Below are positions 49,200-57,287 of a stretch of 57,648 nt of DNA, one piece after another. The notes under the pieces were generated by a model. The model worked only from the letters and a program-made list of their open reading frames with translations, did not search any database and was not told the origin of the DNA. The DNA comes from Microseira wollei NIES-4236 (GTDB lineage Bacteria > Cyanobacteriota > Cyanobacteriia > Cyanobacteriales > Aerosakkonemataceae). Where the stretch lies: positions 1 through 57,648 of the forward strand of contig NZ_BLAY01000047.1 of assembly GCF_020521235.1 (NCBI RefSeq), written 5' to 3'. The position numbers and the translations under genes were made by a program. Every line of letters starts with the position of its first letter. Positions within the stretch are counted from its first letter, which is position 1.

Positions 49200-49602
49200 A
49201 ATTGGTAAGATTTTAGATTTTAGATTTAACGCAAGTTGCTAATTGCTAATTGCTAATTGCTAATTGGGAGATAGCTTCGTAATCACCTAACATTAGCCAT
49301 TAGCCATTAGCCATTAGCCATTAGCCATTAGCCATTAGCCATTAGCCATTAGCCATTAGCCATTACCCATTAGCCATTAGCCATTACCCATTACCCATTA
49401 GCCATTACCCATTAGCCATTAGCCATTACCCATTAGCCATTACCCATTAGCCATTACCCATTAGCCATTACCCATTAGCCATTAGCCATTACCCATTACC
49501 CATTAGCCATTACCCATTAGCCATTAGCCATTAGCCATTAGCCATTAGCTTCTATTTATGAGATAACTAGCAACTTGAGTTATTTAGTTTTTCGGCGAGG
49601 TA
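49200..49602. repeat. Large STRR heptamer array
   Basis: GCTAATT heptamers fill 49238-49266. From about 49290 to 49550 there is a nearly uninterrupted run of some 36-38 CCATTAG and CCATTAC heptamers in irregular alternation. This gene-free stretch lies upstream of the hybrid kinase and downstream of hemL. There is no spacer pattern, so it is not a CRISPR array. Alternation of TTAG and TTAC shows it grew by slippage and mutation. Confidence 0.95.
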
Positions 49603-49635
49603 AGAAACCCGGTTTTTTCAAAAAACCGGGTTTCT
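49603..49635 (-). terminator. Hairpin terminator after hemL, made of an AGAAACCCGGTTT repeat
   Basis: AGAAACCCGGTTTTTT and AAAAAACCGGGTTTCT are perfect 16-bp arms around one base, starting five bases after the hemL stop on the minus strand. The central T/A tract would give a strong stem but the U-tract lies in the loop, so efficiency is uncertain. Confidence 0.6.
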
Positions 49636-49640
49636 GATGC

Positions 49641-50939
49641 TTACAAACTCGACATCACTTCTCTCGCTGCTGCCAAGGTTTTGTCAATATCTTCCTCAGT
49701 ATGAGCCAAGGAAGTAAACCCAGCTTCAAACTGCGACGGTGCCAAATAAATACCCCGTTCTAACATGCCGCGATGGAAGCGACTAAACTTTTGCAAATCC
49801 GACTTTTTGGCATCCTCGTAATTATGAACCGGGCCAGCAGTAAAGAACAAACCAAACATACCGCTGATTTGACCGCCGCAAGCATCGTGACCAGTTTCTT
49901 TGGCAATTTGCAGCAAGCCATCCGCCAGCTTTTTGGTAATCTGATCCAAATACTCGTAAGTACCCGGTTTTTGCAATAATTCCAAGGTTTTGATCCCCGC
50001 CGTCATTGCCAGAGGATTGCCCGAAAGCGTCCCAGCTTGATACATCGGTCCAGCAGGTGCAACCATCGACATGATATCGCGCCGCCCGCCATAAGCTCCT
50101 ACGGGCAACCCGCCGCCAATAATCTTACCTAACGTAGTCAAGTCGGGGGTAATGCCGAATTTTTCTTGGGCGCCGCCGTAGGCAATGCGGAAACCCGTCA
50201 TCACTTCATCACATACCAGCAATGCCCCATTTTCCTGAGTTATCACGCGCAAACCTTCCAAAAAGCCCGCATCGGGGGGAATAAACCCGGCGTTTCCTAC
50301 TACAGGTTCCAAAATCACCCCGGAAATTTGGTCGGGGTTTTCTGCAAATAAAGCTTTAACCGCTTCTAAGTCGTTGTAGGGTGCGGTGAGGGTATTGCTC
50401 GTGGTTGATTTGGGGACGCCGGGGGAGTCGGGTAAACCCAGCGTCGCGACGCCGGAACCCGCCTTGACCAAAAACATATCGGCGTGACCGTGGTAGCACC
50501 CTTCAAATTTAATCACTTTGTCGCGTCCGGTGAAGGCACGCATCAAGCGCAACACCGCCATGCAAGCTTCGGTACCGGAGTTGACAAAGCGCACCATTTC
50601 GATGCTGGGAACGGCATCGATTACCATTTCTGCCAGCACGTTTTCCAGGGCGCAGGGTGCGCCGAAGCTAGTGCCTTTTTCTAGGGTTTCGTGCAACGCC
50701 TTGATGACATCAGGATGGGTGTGACCGCAAATCGCTGGCCCCCAGCTGCCTACATAATCGATGTATTGGTTGCCATCCACATCCCAGATATAAGCGCCTT
50801 TGACACGGTCAAACACGATGGGTTGTCCTCCCACCGATTTAAACGCTCTCACTGGCGAACTCACGCCACCGGGCATCAACTGCTGCGCCGAGGCAAAAAT
50901 TTCTTCTGATTTAGTGGTGTTCAAGCTCGTGCTAATCAA
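49641..50939 (-). CDS. hemL: Glutamate-1-semialdehyde 2,1-aminomutase
   Basis: The PLP-dependent enzyme that converts glutamate-1-semialdehyde to 5-aminolevulinate, the first committed precursor of haem and chlorophyll in the C5 pathway. Its 432 residues match the family length. Motifs are [83 protein letters not shown] and [18 protein letters not shown] with the PLP lysine. It starts with TTG ([10 protein letters not shown]), preceded at six bases by AAGGAG, so the start is well supported despite the rare codon. It is a single gene with a hairpin downstream. Confidence 0.97.
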   Translation of the reverse strand: MISTSLNTTKSEEIFASAQQLMPGGVSSPVRAFKSVGGQPIVFDRVKGAYIWDVDGNQYIDYVGSWGPAICGHTHPDVIKALHETLEKGTSFGAPCALENVLAEMVIDAVPSIEMVRFVNSGTEACMAVLRLMRAFTGRDKVIKFEGCYHGHADMFLVKAGSGVATLGLPDSPGVPKSTTSNTLTAPYNDLEAVKALFAENPDQISGVILEPVVGNAGFIPPDAGFLEGLRVITQENGALLVCDEVMTGFRIAYGGAQEKFGITPDLTTLGKIIGGGLPVGAYGGRRDIMSMVAPAGPMYQAGTLSGNPLAMTAGIKTLELLQKPGTYEYLDQITKKLADGLLQIAKETGHDACGGQISGMFGLFFTAGPVHNYEDAKKSDLQKFSRFHRGMLERGIYLAPSQFEAGFTSLAHTEEDIDKTLAAAREVMSSL

Positions 50940-51062
50940 CGTTAACTCCTTAATTTATCCTTGCGCTCTTTGTTTGTGGTTAAAAGGTCTGTCTTAGGAT
51001 AGTCGGAAGCTGCGATTTACCATAATAGACTGTTTAGTTATCCTATCTAGAGTTCATTTACC

Positions 51063-51284
51063 ATGCCCCCATACAAAACTAATCAAGATTTACCCACAGA
51101 AGTGCGACGTCTCCTTTCTGAATCCGCTCAAGACCTCTACCGCGCTGCGTTTAACTGCGCCCTGCAATGGTACGGCGATGAGTCTAAAGCTCACAAGGTC
51201 GCCGCTTGTGCCGTCCGCATTCAGACTGTCAGTCTTAACAGCGTCATTACCCTCGATTCCGTTACAAAACCACAAATTGCTTAA
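51063..51284 (+). CDS. ChaB-like small protein
   Basis: A 73-residue protein starting MPPYKTNQDLPTEVRRLLSE, followed by AQDLYRAAFNCALQWYGDES and AHKVAACAVRIQ. The 'LP..V...L...AQ..Y..AFN.A...Y......A...A' pattern matches ChaB, a small protein originally linked to cation transport regulation in E. coli, though its function is unclear. In cyanobacteria such genes stand alone. The spacing to hisIE (105 bases) gives no evidence of co-transcription. Confidence 0.75.
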   Translation: MPPYKTNQDLPTEVRRLLSESAQDLYRAAFNCALQWYGDESKAHKVAACAVRIQTVSLNSVITLDSVTKPQIA

Positions 51285-51389
51285 TCTTTTTTAACAAAAA
51301 CTGACAGCAAGTTTCGCGACCAGGCGTTGCATCAGGGTGCATCTCGCAGTTTTTGGTAAGATTAAAACGCTGCTGTCGCCATTGAATTT

Positions 51390-52058
51390 ATGTCCGCTGC
51401 GGAACCAACGCCTTTAAGCTCTGCTATTCCCCTCGACCAAATTCGCTACGACGAACGGGGACTCGTCCCGGCAATCGTTCAAGATTATCTGGATGGTACG
51501 GTATTGATGATGGCTTGGATGAACCGCGAGTCGCTCGCCAAAACATTAGAAACAGGACGCACTTGGTTTTACAGTCGTTCTCGTGCCGAATTATGGCCTA
51601 AAGGGGAAACATCCGGGCACGTACAGAACGTGAAAAGTATCCGTTACGATTGCGACAGCGATGCTCTGCTGATAACAGTCGAGCAAATCGGGGATATTGC
51701 TTGTCATACGGGGGAACGCAGTTGCTTTCATCAAGTAGATGGACAAAAGATAGCACCGCCAGCGGATACATTGTCTCAGGTATTTGAAGTAATTTGCGCT
51801 CGCCGGGACAACCCTACCGAAAGTTCTTATACGTGCAAGTTATTTGAGGGCGGCGATAACAAGATTTTGAAAAAAATTGGCGAAGAAACCGCCGAAGTGG
51901 TAATGGCGTTTAAGGATGATGATAAGGATGCGATCGCCGGTGAAGTTGCCGACTTATTTTATCACACCTTGGTCGCTTTAGCTCATCATGGCGTTGATGT
52001 GAAAGCAGTTTATCGCAAATTACAAGAACGCCGCCCTGCTAATAAATTTTTTAAGTAA
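51390..52058 (+). CDS. hisIE: Bifunctional phosphoribosyl-AMP cyclohydrolase / phosphoribosyl-ATP pyrophosphatase
   Basis: Catalyses steps 2 and 3 of histidine synthesis. The HisI domain (about 1-125) has [40 protein letters not shown] and the metal and substrate residues in [11 protein letters not shown] and [12 protein letters not shown]. The HisE domain (about 130-222) has [33 protein letters not shown] and a C-terminal LQERR. The 222-residue length matches fused HisIE proteins. The ATG at 51390 is the first codon of the conserved region's frame, without a clear Shine-Dalgarno. No other his gene is adjacent, as usual in cyanobacteria. Confidence 0.95.
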   Translation: MSAAEPTPLSSAIPLDQIRYDERGLVPAIVQDYLDGTVLMMAWMNRESLAKTLETGRTWFYSRSRAELWPKGETSGHVQNVKSIRYDCDSDALLITVEQIGDIACHTGERSCFHQVDGQKIAPPADTLSQVFEVICARRDNPTESSYTCKLFEGGDNKILKKIGEETAEVVMAFKDDDKDAIAGEVADLFYHTLVALAHHGVDVKAVYRKLQERRPANKFFK

Positions 52059-52699
52059 CAATGGCTAATTGCTAATTGCTAATTGCTAATAGGAATATTT
52101 CCCGTCCCTACCATTAGCCATTACCTCGTTCCCAGGCTCTAGCTCGTTCTAGCTCGTTCCCAGGCTCTAGCTCGTTCTAGCTCGTTCCCAGGCTCCTGCC
52201 TGGGAATGAAGATTTTCAGGCTCCTGCCTGAAAATTATAAGTTTTACAGGACCCAGGCAAACACCAAAGTTTCTCTGAAAAATCGTCGCTTTGGAGCTAG
52301 AGATTTACGCAGAAACAAAGGTGACTCAGATCTTGCACCAAGGGTATCACCTTTGTTTCTTGCCAATAACTAAACCTGAAACTCTATATTTTTCGTGAAG
52401 AAACCCGGTTTCTCCGGTCTTGTTGAGAATGGTGCAAGATCTGAGGTGATAGGTTCTTCTTGCGTAAGTCCTGTTTTATCCCTCCCCTTTAACCATCCAA
52501 ACTTGTCAAACCCACGATTTTTCAGATCGCCCTTTGTTTCTTTGGCGTCAGAAACCCGGTTTCTGAGTAGATTTCTCGCTGTCAAACCCACGATTTTTCA
52601 GAGAAACCCGGTTTCTGAGTAGACGATTTTTCAGATCGCCCTTTGTTTCTTTGGCTCGATGTAACTAGGAAATTACGTTATTTTAGCATTTTTATTTCT
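52059..52699. repeat. Gene-free repeat mosaic between hisIE and the MFS gene
   Basis: In order: GCTAATT heptamers (52063-52090), a CTCGTTCCCAGGCTCTAG cluster with several units and a TTCCCAGGCTCCTGCCTGGGAA hairpin (52129-52230), CACCTTTGTTTCTT (52350, related to 6007-6105), AGAAACCCGGTTTCT copies (52400, 52550, 52602), a TTGCGTAAGTCCTG fragment, and a duplicated CAAACCCACGATTTTTCAGA block (52508, 52577). No plausible gene is present; the open frames are translations of repeats. Confidence 0.85.
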
Positions 52700-52733
52700 A
52701 GAACCCCGACTTCACAAGAGAAGTCGGGGTTCT
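52700..52733 (-). terminator. Hairpin after the MFS gene
   Basis: AGAACCCCGACTTC and GAAGTCGGGGTTCT are perfect 14-bp arms around a six-base loop, four bases after the MFS stop on the minus strand. T-rich sequence follows in the minus direction (AAATAAAAATGC on the plus strand), so it is a plausible terminator. Confidence 0.7.
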
Positions 52734-52737
52734 GGTT

Positions 52738-54138
52738 TTAATTGTGATTTAACAAAATTCGGTCGAGATATTGCAAAATTCCAATTGTGACGATTACGCT
52801 CAAGGCTAAAAATAGCCAGAAACCATAAACAATTGAACGGTTTTGATCCATCGCGTAGCCACCTAAAGTAGGGCCAATAGCGTAGCCAGCAGCCCAACAT
52901 AGGGAATTAATCGAAAGATAGACGCCGCGCAGGTCAACGGGTGCGATATCGGCGACGAGGGCAGAAGCGGAAGGGGTGTAAGATACAGTAGCGACTGCGA
53001 ACGATCCCATCCCTAAAATTGCCCATGCTAAATGCCCTTTTGCAGCCACTCCTGTCACCCAAATCAAAATAAATCCCATCGCCCACAATAAGGCAGATAC
53101 GCATAACGCTTGCGGGTGACTGAAGCGCCTTAAAGCACGGGAAGCGGGAATTAAACCCAAAATTGCTACAATCATCTGCCAGCTAAAAAGCGCACTAATA
53201 ATTGGGGTAGAAAAACCCGTAGTTGAGACAAATTTACTGAAATAAAGGGGTAAAGTACTCTGGATTTGGGAAACGTAGGTAGTAAAGATAACATTGACCA
53301 AGAAGAAAACAACAAGGCGGCGATCGCGCAGTGCCGCCGCCCAACTTTGCATAGAATTAAGAAGACGCGGGGACGCAAAGAAGGGGAGACGCAAAGCTGG
53401 AGAAGGATCAAGCTCGGCGTTAGTCTGCTCTGATTGATTCGTCAACTTTTCAGGTGGGGTTCCCATCCCCATGGAAAAAACTCCCCCCGTCCCCGCCTCC
53501 CCGCCTCCCCGCGTCTCTTCTTGAATACCTTTTGTTTCTTCCCGGCAAGGGGATGGTCGATAGGGTTCTTGAATGGCTAAATAAACTACAGCAAAGAACG
53601 CGACAAACGAAATCGCATCAATGATAAACAACAAGCGATAAGTTCCCGAACTCCCAATTAACGCACCCCCTAAAACCACCCCAATTACCAATCCCAGATT
53701 ATCTGCCAACCGCGTCACGGCATAAGCTTCGCGGCGCTGTTCTCCCTCAGTTAAATCTGCAATCACTGCTTCCGTAGCAGGCCAATATAAACCACTGCCA
53801 AAACCGCTCAGTAAATTTCCCAAAACCAAGGTAGAAAAATTGACAGTAATCGCTAACACCAAGGAAGCGACGGCAGAAATAGCAGATGAAAGTAATAGCG
53901 TGGGACGCCGTCCCCACTTGGGAGAGTCAGAAAACAAACCGCCGAGAATGCGTCCGGCGATGCCAGGAATAGAAGCGCTGCCCAACGCCAAACCAAGCTC
54001 AGTTGCGGATAGTCCTACTTGGTTGACAAAAAAGATGGGGGCATAAAACAAAGTAAAACCAGTGCCAATTTCCGAGAGGAAGCGACCCAAGGCGAGCATC
54101 CGAACTTGCGGATTGAGTTGCGGTAACCAAGAAAACAT
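52738..54138 (-). CDS. Major facilitator superfamily transporter
   Basis: A 466-residue inner-membrane transporter with twelve predicted helices in two sets of six. The MFS loop 2-3 signature is GGLFSDSPKWGRRPTLLLSS (about 67-86), and GFGSGLYWPATEAVIADLTEG lies in helix 4/loop. The resemblance is to drug- or sugar-efflux-type members, but the substrate is unknown. The central cytoplasmic loop (about 200-265) is unusually Gly/Glu-rich (EETKGIQEETRGGGEAGTGG) and comes from GGCGGGGAGGCGGGGA-type repeat DNA in frame. Start MFSWLPQLNPQVRML is the first ATG. It is a single gene, with a hairpin following its stop. Confidence 0.9.
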   Translation of the reverse strand: MFSWLPQLNPQVRMLALGRFLSEIGTGFTLFYAPIFFVNQVGLSATELGLALGSASIPGIAGRILGGLFSDSPKWGRRPTLLLSSAISAVASLVLAITVNFSTLVLGNLLSGFGSGLYWPATEAVIADLTEGEQRREAYAVTRLADNLGLVIGVVLGGALIGSSGTYRLLFIIDAISFVAFFAVVYLAIQEPYRPSPCREETKGIQEETRGGGEAGTGGVFSMGMGTPPEKLTNQSEQTNAELDPSPALRLPFFASPRLLNSMQSWAAALRDRRLVVFFLVNVIFTTYVSQIQSTLPLYFSKFVSTTGFSTPIISALFSWQMIVAILGLIPASRALRRFSHPQALCVSALLWAMGFILIWVTGVAAKGHLAWAILGMGSFAVATVSYTPSASALVADIAPVDLRGVYLSINSLCWAAGYAIGPTLGGYAMDQNRSIVYGFWLFLALSVIVTIGILQYLDRILLNHN

Positions 54139-54238
54139 TAAGCGCGAGAAAGAGGGAACAAAGATAGTTTAGGCGCAGTCACAGGTCGGGGGAAAGTAGG
54201 GTGAGGTTTTACCAATTTCTTTGATTTTTTTCATCTTC

Positions 54239-54343
54239 TTAATATTCAATATCTCCCTCATCTGATATCCTAGTTGGGCGATAACGAAAATTTTCTGCAA
54301 GCTGTTGCTCTAAATTCCACCAAAAAGTCGATTGGTAAAGCTT
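54239..54343 (-). pseudogene. 3' remnant of an unknown gene, cut by the HEARO insertion
   Basis: On the minus strand, from the edge of the omega RNA element, an open frame reads KLYQSTFWWNLEQQLAENF and on to YRPTRISDEGDIEY, then a TAA at 54241-54239. The residue mix is that of a real soluble protein C-terminus, and the frame falls apart into the RNA element on its upstream side. I do not recognise the family and could not find its N-terminal part on the other side of the element. The original gene was probably destroyed when the element inserted. Confidence 0.45.
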
Positions 54344-54705
54344 GTCAGCACCCCGCTCTAAAGAGACGGGGCATCGTGCCTCAAATCTTTAGGTAGTTGA
54401 CCAGCCTAAGTCCCGGCAACGGGGAAACTACGTTATCGGCAAGCGTTCAAGTTCCTACCAGGGAATGCGTAGCCAGTTCCCTGCTCTAGAACTCGGTCGT
54501 TAAACAGTTTTACGAGGGGTAAGACAGTGCGACTGGGACAGTACCGACCGATAACCTTGGCAAGGCTAACGTTACCCAGCAATGGGTTGGGGACAACCAT
54601 ATCCCCAGGAGGGGCAACCATACCCCTCCACCCCCGTGCATGGGACGGCATTGTTATTAATGCCTTGTCACGTTTCATCCACCACTTAAAAGATGGTGGT
54701 TTCCA
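54341..54705 (+). ncRNA. HEARO/omega RNA of an IscB-type element, without an IscB gene
   Basis: The sequence matches my memory of the HEARO RNA, the guide RNA of IscB/IsrB nucleases. Segments in order are CAGCACCCCGCTCTAAAGAG hairpin (54347), GACCAGCCTAAG, ACTACGTTATCGGCAAGCGT (54428), TACCAGGGAATGCGTAGCCA (54456), GAACTCGGTCGTTAAACAG, GACAGTGCGACTGGGACAGT (54523), CCGACCGATAACCTTGGC, GCTAACGTTACCCAGC, GGGGCAACCATACCCCTCC and GTGCATGGGACGGCATTG. A right-end-like hairpin (CCACCACTT/AAGATGGTGG) is at 54680-54699. Normally an IscB gene starts soon after; here a TPR gene follows and no RuvC/HNH coding sequence exists. The guide should be the 16 or so bases just upstream of about 54341. It is thus a stand-alone RNA or a non-autonomous remnant. 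Confidence 0.85.
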
Positions 54706-54724
54706 CGTTAGAGTGAGGTTTTAG

Positions 54725-55894
54725 ATGAACCGCCTTCACACAACTATCGCCATTTTGGGATTCACCGCCGCACTGGGTAGCATGGATGCGGCTGCTTTTG
54801 CTCAGTCAACTCGCCCCCAAACAGGAACAACTCCAGCAGCCCAAACAAAACCCAAACCGTCAACCAGACAGGCGCAACCAACGCAACCGGAAAATCGACC
54901 TGCACCAGCCGCAGATAAACCAAAGCCAGCTAATACGCCCACCCAAGCCACAGAAGAACAGCCGACTCCAGCCGCAGATCAACCAAAGCCAGCTAATACG
55001 CCCACCCAAGCCACAGAAGAACAGCCGACTCCAGCCGCAGATCAACCAAAGCCAGCTAATACGCCAACCGAAGCCACAGAAGAACAGCCCACTCCAGCGG
55101 CAGATCAACCAAAGCCAGCTAATACGCCAACCGAAGCCACAGAAGAACAGCCCACTCCAGCGGCAGATCAACCAAAGCCAGCCACCCCAACAGAAACGCA
55201 AACGACGGCGATGGAGATCTACAATCGGGGGTTGGAAAAAGCAAAGCAAGGCAATTATAACGGAGCGATCGCAGATTACACCGAAGTAATTAAGCTCCAG
55301 CCAGATATGGCGGATGCCTACCTGCAACGGGCGATCGCATACTATTTCCTCAAAGACTATCCCAAAGCGATCGCCGATACCAGCGAAGCGATTAAGCTCA
55401 AACCGGAGATGGCAGACGCCCACCACTACCGGGGAGTTGCCCGCTACTTCCAAAAAGATTATCCAGGAGCGATTGCCGACAGCACCGAGGCAATCAGGCT
55501 CAATCCGAATAACGCCCAAGCTTATATCAACCGGGGTAACGCCTACGACGACCTCAAGGATCATAATAAAGCGATCGCCGATTACAACGAAGCCATCCGC
55601 CTCGAACCTAAAAACGAAAGGGCATACTACAATCGCGGCATTGCCTATAACCGACTCGACAAGCATCAAGACGCAATTCGCGATTATACCCAGGCAATTG
55701 CGATCAAAGCCGACTACGGGGAAGCCTTCTTCAACCGGGGCGTTACCTATTTCAGACTGGGAAACAGACAGGAAGCAACTAAAGACTTCGAGCGCGCCGT
55801 AGCTATATTTCAACAACAAGGCAATACAACTGCTGTCACCAATGCCCGCAATGCCCTCGCCGCCGTCAGAGGTAATCAGCCGCGTCGGCGATAA
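54725..55894 (+). CDS. Secreted TPR-repeat protein with Pro-rich 21-residue repeats
   Basis: A 389-residue protein. A signal peptide (TTIAILGFTAALGSMDAAAFA) is followed by a Pro/Thr/Gln-rich stretch with four full and one partial copies of a 21-residue unit (PTPAADQPKPANTP followed by TQATEEQ or TEATEEQ, about 58-152). Then come six TPRs (about 158-365): YNRGLEKAKQGNYNGAIADY, AYLQRAIAYYFLKDYPKAIA, AHHYRGVARYFQKDYPGAIA, AYINRGNAYDDLKDHNKAIA, AYYNRGIAYNRLDKHQDAIR and AFFNRGVTYFRLGNRQEATK. It probably acts as a periplasmic scaffold. The ATG has GAGG six bases upstream, immediately after the HEARO element, so the leader may have been altered by that insertion. Confidence 0.9.
   Translation: MNRLHTTIAILGFTAALGSMDAAAFAQSTRPQTGTTPAAQTKPKPSTRQAQPTQPENRPAPAADKPKPANTPTQATEEQPTPAADQPKPANTPTQATEEQPTPAADQPKPANTPTEATEEQPTPAADQPKPANTPTEATEEQPTPAADQPKPATPTETQTTAMEIYNRGLEKAKQGNYNGAIADYTEVIKLQPDMADAYLQRAIAYYFLKDYPKAIADTSEAIKLKPEMADAHHYRGVARYFQKDYPGAIADSTEAIRLNPNNAQAYINRGNAYDDLKDHNKAIADYNEAIRLEPKNERAYYNRGIAYNRLDKHQDAIRDYTQAIAIKADYGEAFFNRGVTYFRLGNRQEATKDFERAVAIFQQQGNTTAVTNARNALAAVRGNQPRRR
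54897..55185. repeat. 63-bp in-frame tandem repeat in the TPR gene
   Basis: The unit starting CCAGCCGCAGAT(A/C)AACCAAAG recurs every 63 bases (four full copies and a part), each coding for the 21-residue Pro/Glu/Gln unit. The later copies share ACCGAAGCC where the earlier ones have ACCCAAGCC, so the array expanded in at least two steps. Confidence 0.9.
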
Positions 55895-56290
55895 GAATTT
55901 TGGATTTCTCGTTCCCAGACTCCTGCCTGGGAAGGTGGATTTTGGATTTTCTCGTTCCCAGGCTCCTGCCTGGGAAGGTGGATTCGTTCCCAGACAGCTG
56001 CCTTTCTCTCGTTCCCAGGCTCCTGCCTGGGAATGTCGTTCCCAGGCTCCTGCCTGGGAATGTCGTTCTCTCGTTCCCAGACTCCTGCCTGGGAATGTCG
56101 TTCCCAGGCTCCTGCCTGGGAATGTCGTTCCCAGACTCCTGCCTGGGAATGTCGTTCCCAGACTCCTGCCTGGGAATGTCGTTCCCAGACTCCTGCCTGG
56201 GAATGTCGTTCCCAGACTCCTGCCTGGGAATGTCGTTCCCAGACTCCTGCCTGGGAATGTGGATTTTGGATTTTAAATTTTAGATTAGGT
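55895..56290. repeat. Array of twelve TTCCCAGRCTCCTGCCTGGGAA hairpin units
   Basis: Each unit contains an inverted repeat (TTCCCAG...CTGGGAA) separated by CTCCTGC or similar. The last units are spaced exactly 27 bases (TCGTTCCCAGACTCCTGCC then TGGGAATG). The first three have a different spacer, and the third is degenerate (CAGCTGCC). The region 55895-56412 has no gene; the long frames on the plus strand are translations of the array. Confidence 0.95.
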
Positions 56291-56412
56291 AATGGGTGAT
56301 AAGTCGTCGGTTATGGCTAATAGGTCATGAGAAAAACCAATTAGCAATTACCCATTACCCATTACCAATCACCCTAACTAAATCCAAAATCCTTTCATCC
56401 AAAGAGGTTGCA

Positions 56413-57171
56413 GTGGCTAAATTTTTATTTGTAACAGACCTAGATCATACCCTCGTAGGCGACGACGCAGCGCTAAAAGAACTCAATCAGCGGTTGCAAG
56501 ACTCAGCGCAGAAGCACGGCACTAAGATTGTTTATATCACCGGGCGATCGCTCACCCTCTATCGCCAACTCGCCACCGAAAAGCATCTGCTCCCACCCGA
56601 TGCCCTCGTCACCTCAGTGGGTACCGAAATTTACTATAACCCCAATGACCCAGTTCCAGATCCCGCTTGGTCTGAACAACTCTCCCCAGGATGGGATCGG
56701 GATTTGGTAGCCGCCACCGGCGCCCATTTTGCCGATTTAGTTCCCCAACCCGACACCGAACAGCGACCCTTCAAAGTCAGCTATTTTCTGGCTGAGGAAG
56801 CCGCTATAGAAGTCTTACCAAGGTTAGAGACACTGTTACAAGAGCGCGGTTTAAACACCCGGTTAGTGTACAGTAGCAGCAAAGACCTAGATATTCTTCC
56901 CAAACGCGGCAACAAAGGTTTGGCAATGGAGTTTTTGCGCCACAAATGGGAATTTGACGCCACCCAAACCGTCGCCTGCGGCGATTCCGGCAACGACATC
57001 GCCTTGTTTAGTATGGGCAAAGAACGAGGTATTATTGTAGGAAATGCTCAGCCAGAACTTTTGCAATGGTACGAAATCAACCCGGCGGATTATGTATACC
57101 TAGCTAATGCTCATTGTGCGGCGGGAATTTTGGAAGGTTTGTACTACTTTAGCTTTCTGGGCAAAGATTGA
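56413..57171 (+). CDS. spp: Sucrose-phosphate phosphatase
   Basis: A HAD-superfamily enzyme that removes phosphate from sucrose-6-phosphate, the last step of sucrose synthesis. About 252 residues, in line with the cyanobacterial (Synechocystis-type) enzyme. The catalytic DxDxT motif FVTDLDHTLVGDD gives Asp9 and Asp11 from the GTG start, exactly the known positions. ITGRS (motif II), the Lys in LPKRGNKGLA and CGDSGNDIALF (motif IV) follow. I chose the GTG at 56413, which has GAGG six bases upstream; the frame is open further left only through repeats. The gene stands alone and no sucrose-phosphate synthase is seen here. Confidence 0.92.
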   Translation: MAKFLFVTDLDHTLVGDDAALKELNQRLQDSAQKHGTKIVYITGRSLTLYRQLATEKHLLPPDALVTSVGTEIYYNPNDPVPDPAWSEQLSPGWDRDLVAATGAHFADLVPQPDTEQRPFKVSYFLAEEAAIEVLPRLETLLQERGLNTRLVYSSSKDLDILPKRGNKGLAMEFLRHKWEFDATQTVACGDSGNDIALFSMGKERGIIVGNAQPELLQWYEINPADYVYLANAHCAAGILEGLYYFSFLGKD

Positions 57172-57223
57172 ACAGGGGAATGTCAGATTTCAGATTTGAG
57201 ATTTCAGATTGAATTAAATTGAT

Positions 57224-57287
57224 GTAGGGGCGGGTTTTACAAACAATAAGTGGCTCAAATAGACCAACTATATAAACCCGCCCCGTA
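57224..57287. repeat. Inverted repeat, GGGGCGGGTT family, copy 3
   Basis: GGGGCGGGTT at 57227-57236 is mirrored by AACCCGCCCC at 57275-57284. The arm TGTAGGGGCGGGTTTTAC is nearly identical to copy 1 at 5077, with a different centre (AATAAGTGGCTCAAAT). Confidence 0.8.

Noticed and set aside
49290-49550. Possible CRISPR or origin-type iterons
   Set aside because: A seven-base unit without spacers is an STRR; no replication gene or DnaA-box cluster is next to it.
51090-51275. Minus-strand frame opposite the ChaB-like gene
   Set aside because: The plus frame matches a known small family; the minus frame has no such support.
54433-54724. Short frames on both strands over the HEARO element
   Set aside because: They follow the conserved RNA structure, show no RuvC, HNH or RRXRR features, and are explained by the RNA.
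54860-55819. Minus-strand frame of 319 codons opposite the TPR gene
   Set aside because: Trp/Cys/Leu-rich repeat composition is the antisense of the 63-bp repeat and TPRs; the plus gene has signal peptide and Shine-Dalgarno.
55906-56264. Possible CRISPR array
   Set aside because: Units are contiguous and nearly identical with no variable spacers, and no cas genes are in the window.
55842-56299. Three overlapping plus-strand frames with SFPDSCLGM / QTPAWECRS repeats
   Set aside because: They are translations of the 27-bp hairpin array in three frames and have no unique protein part.
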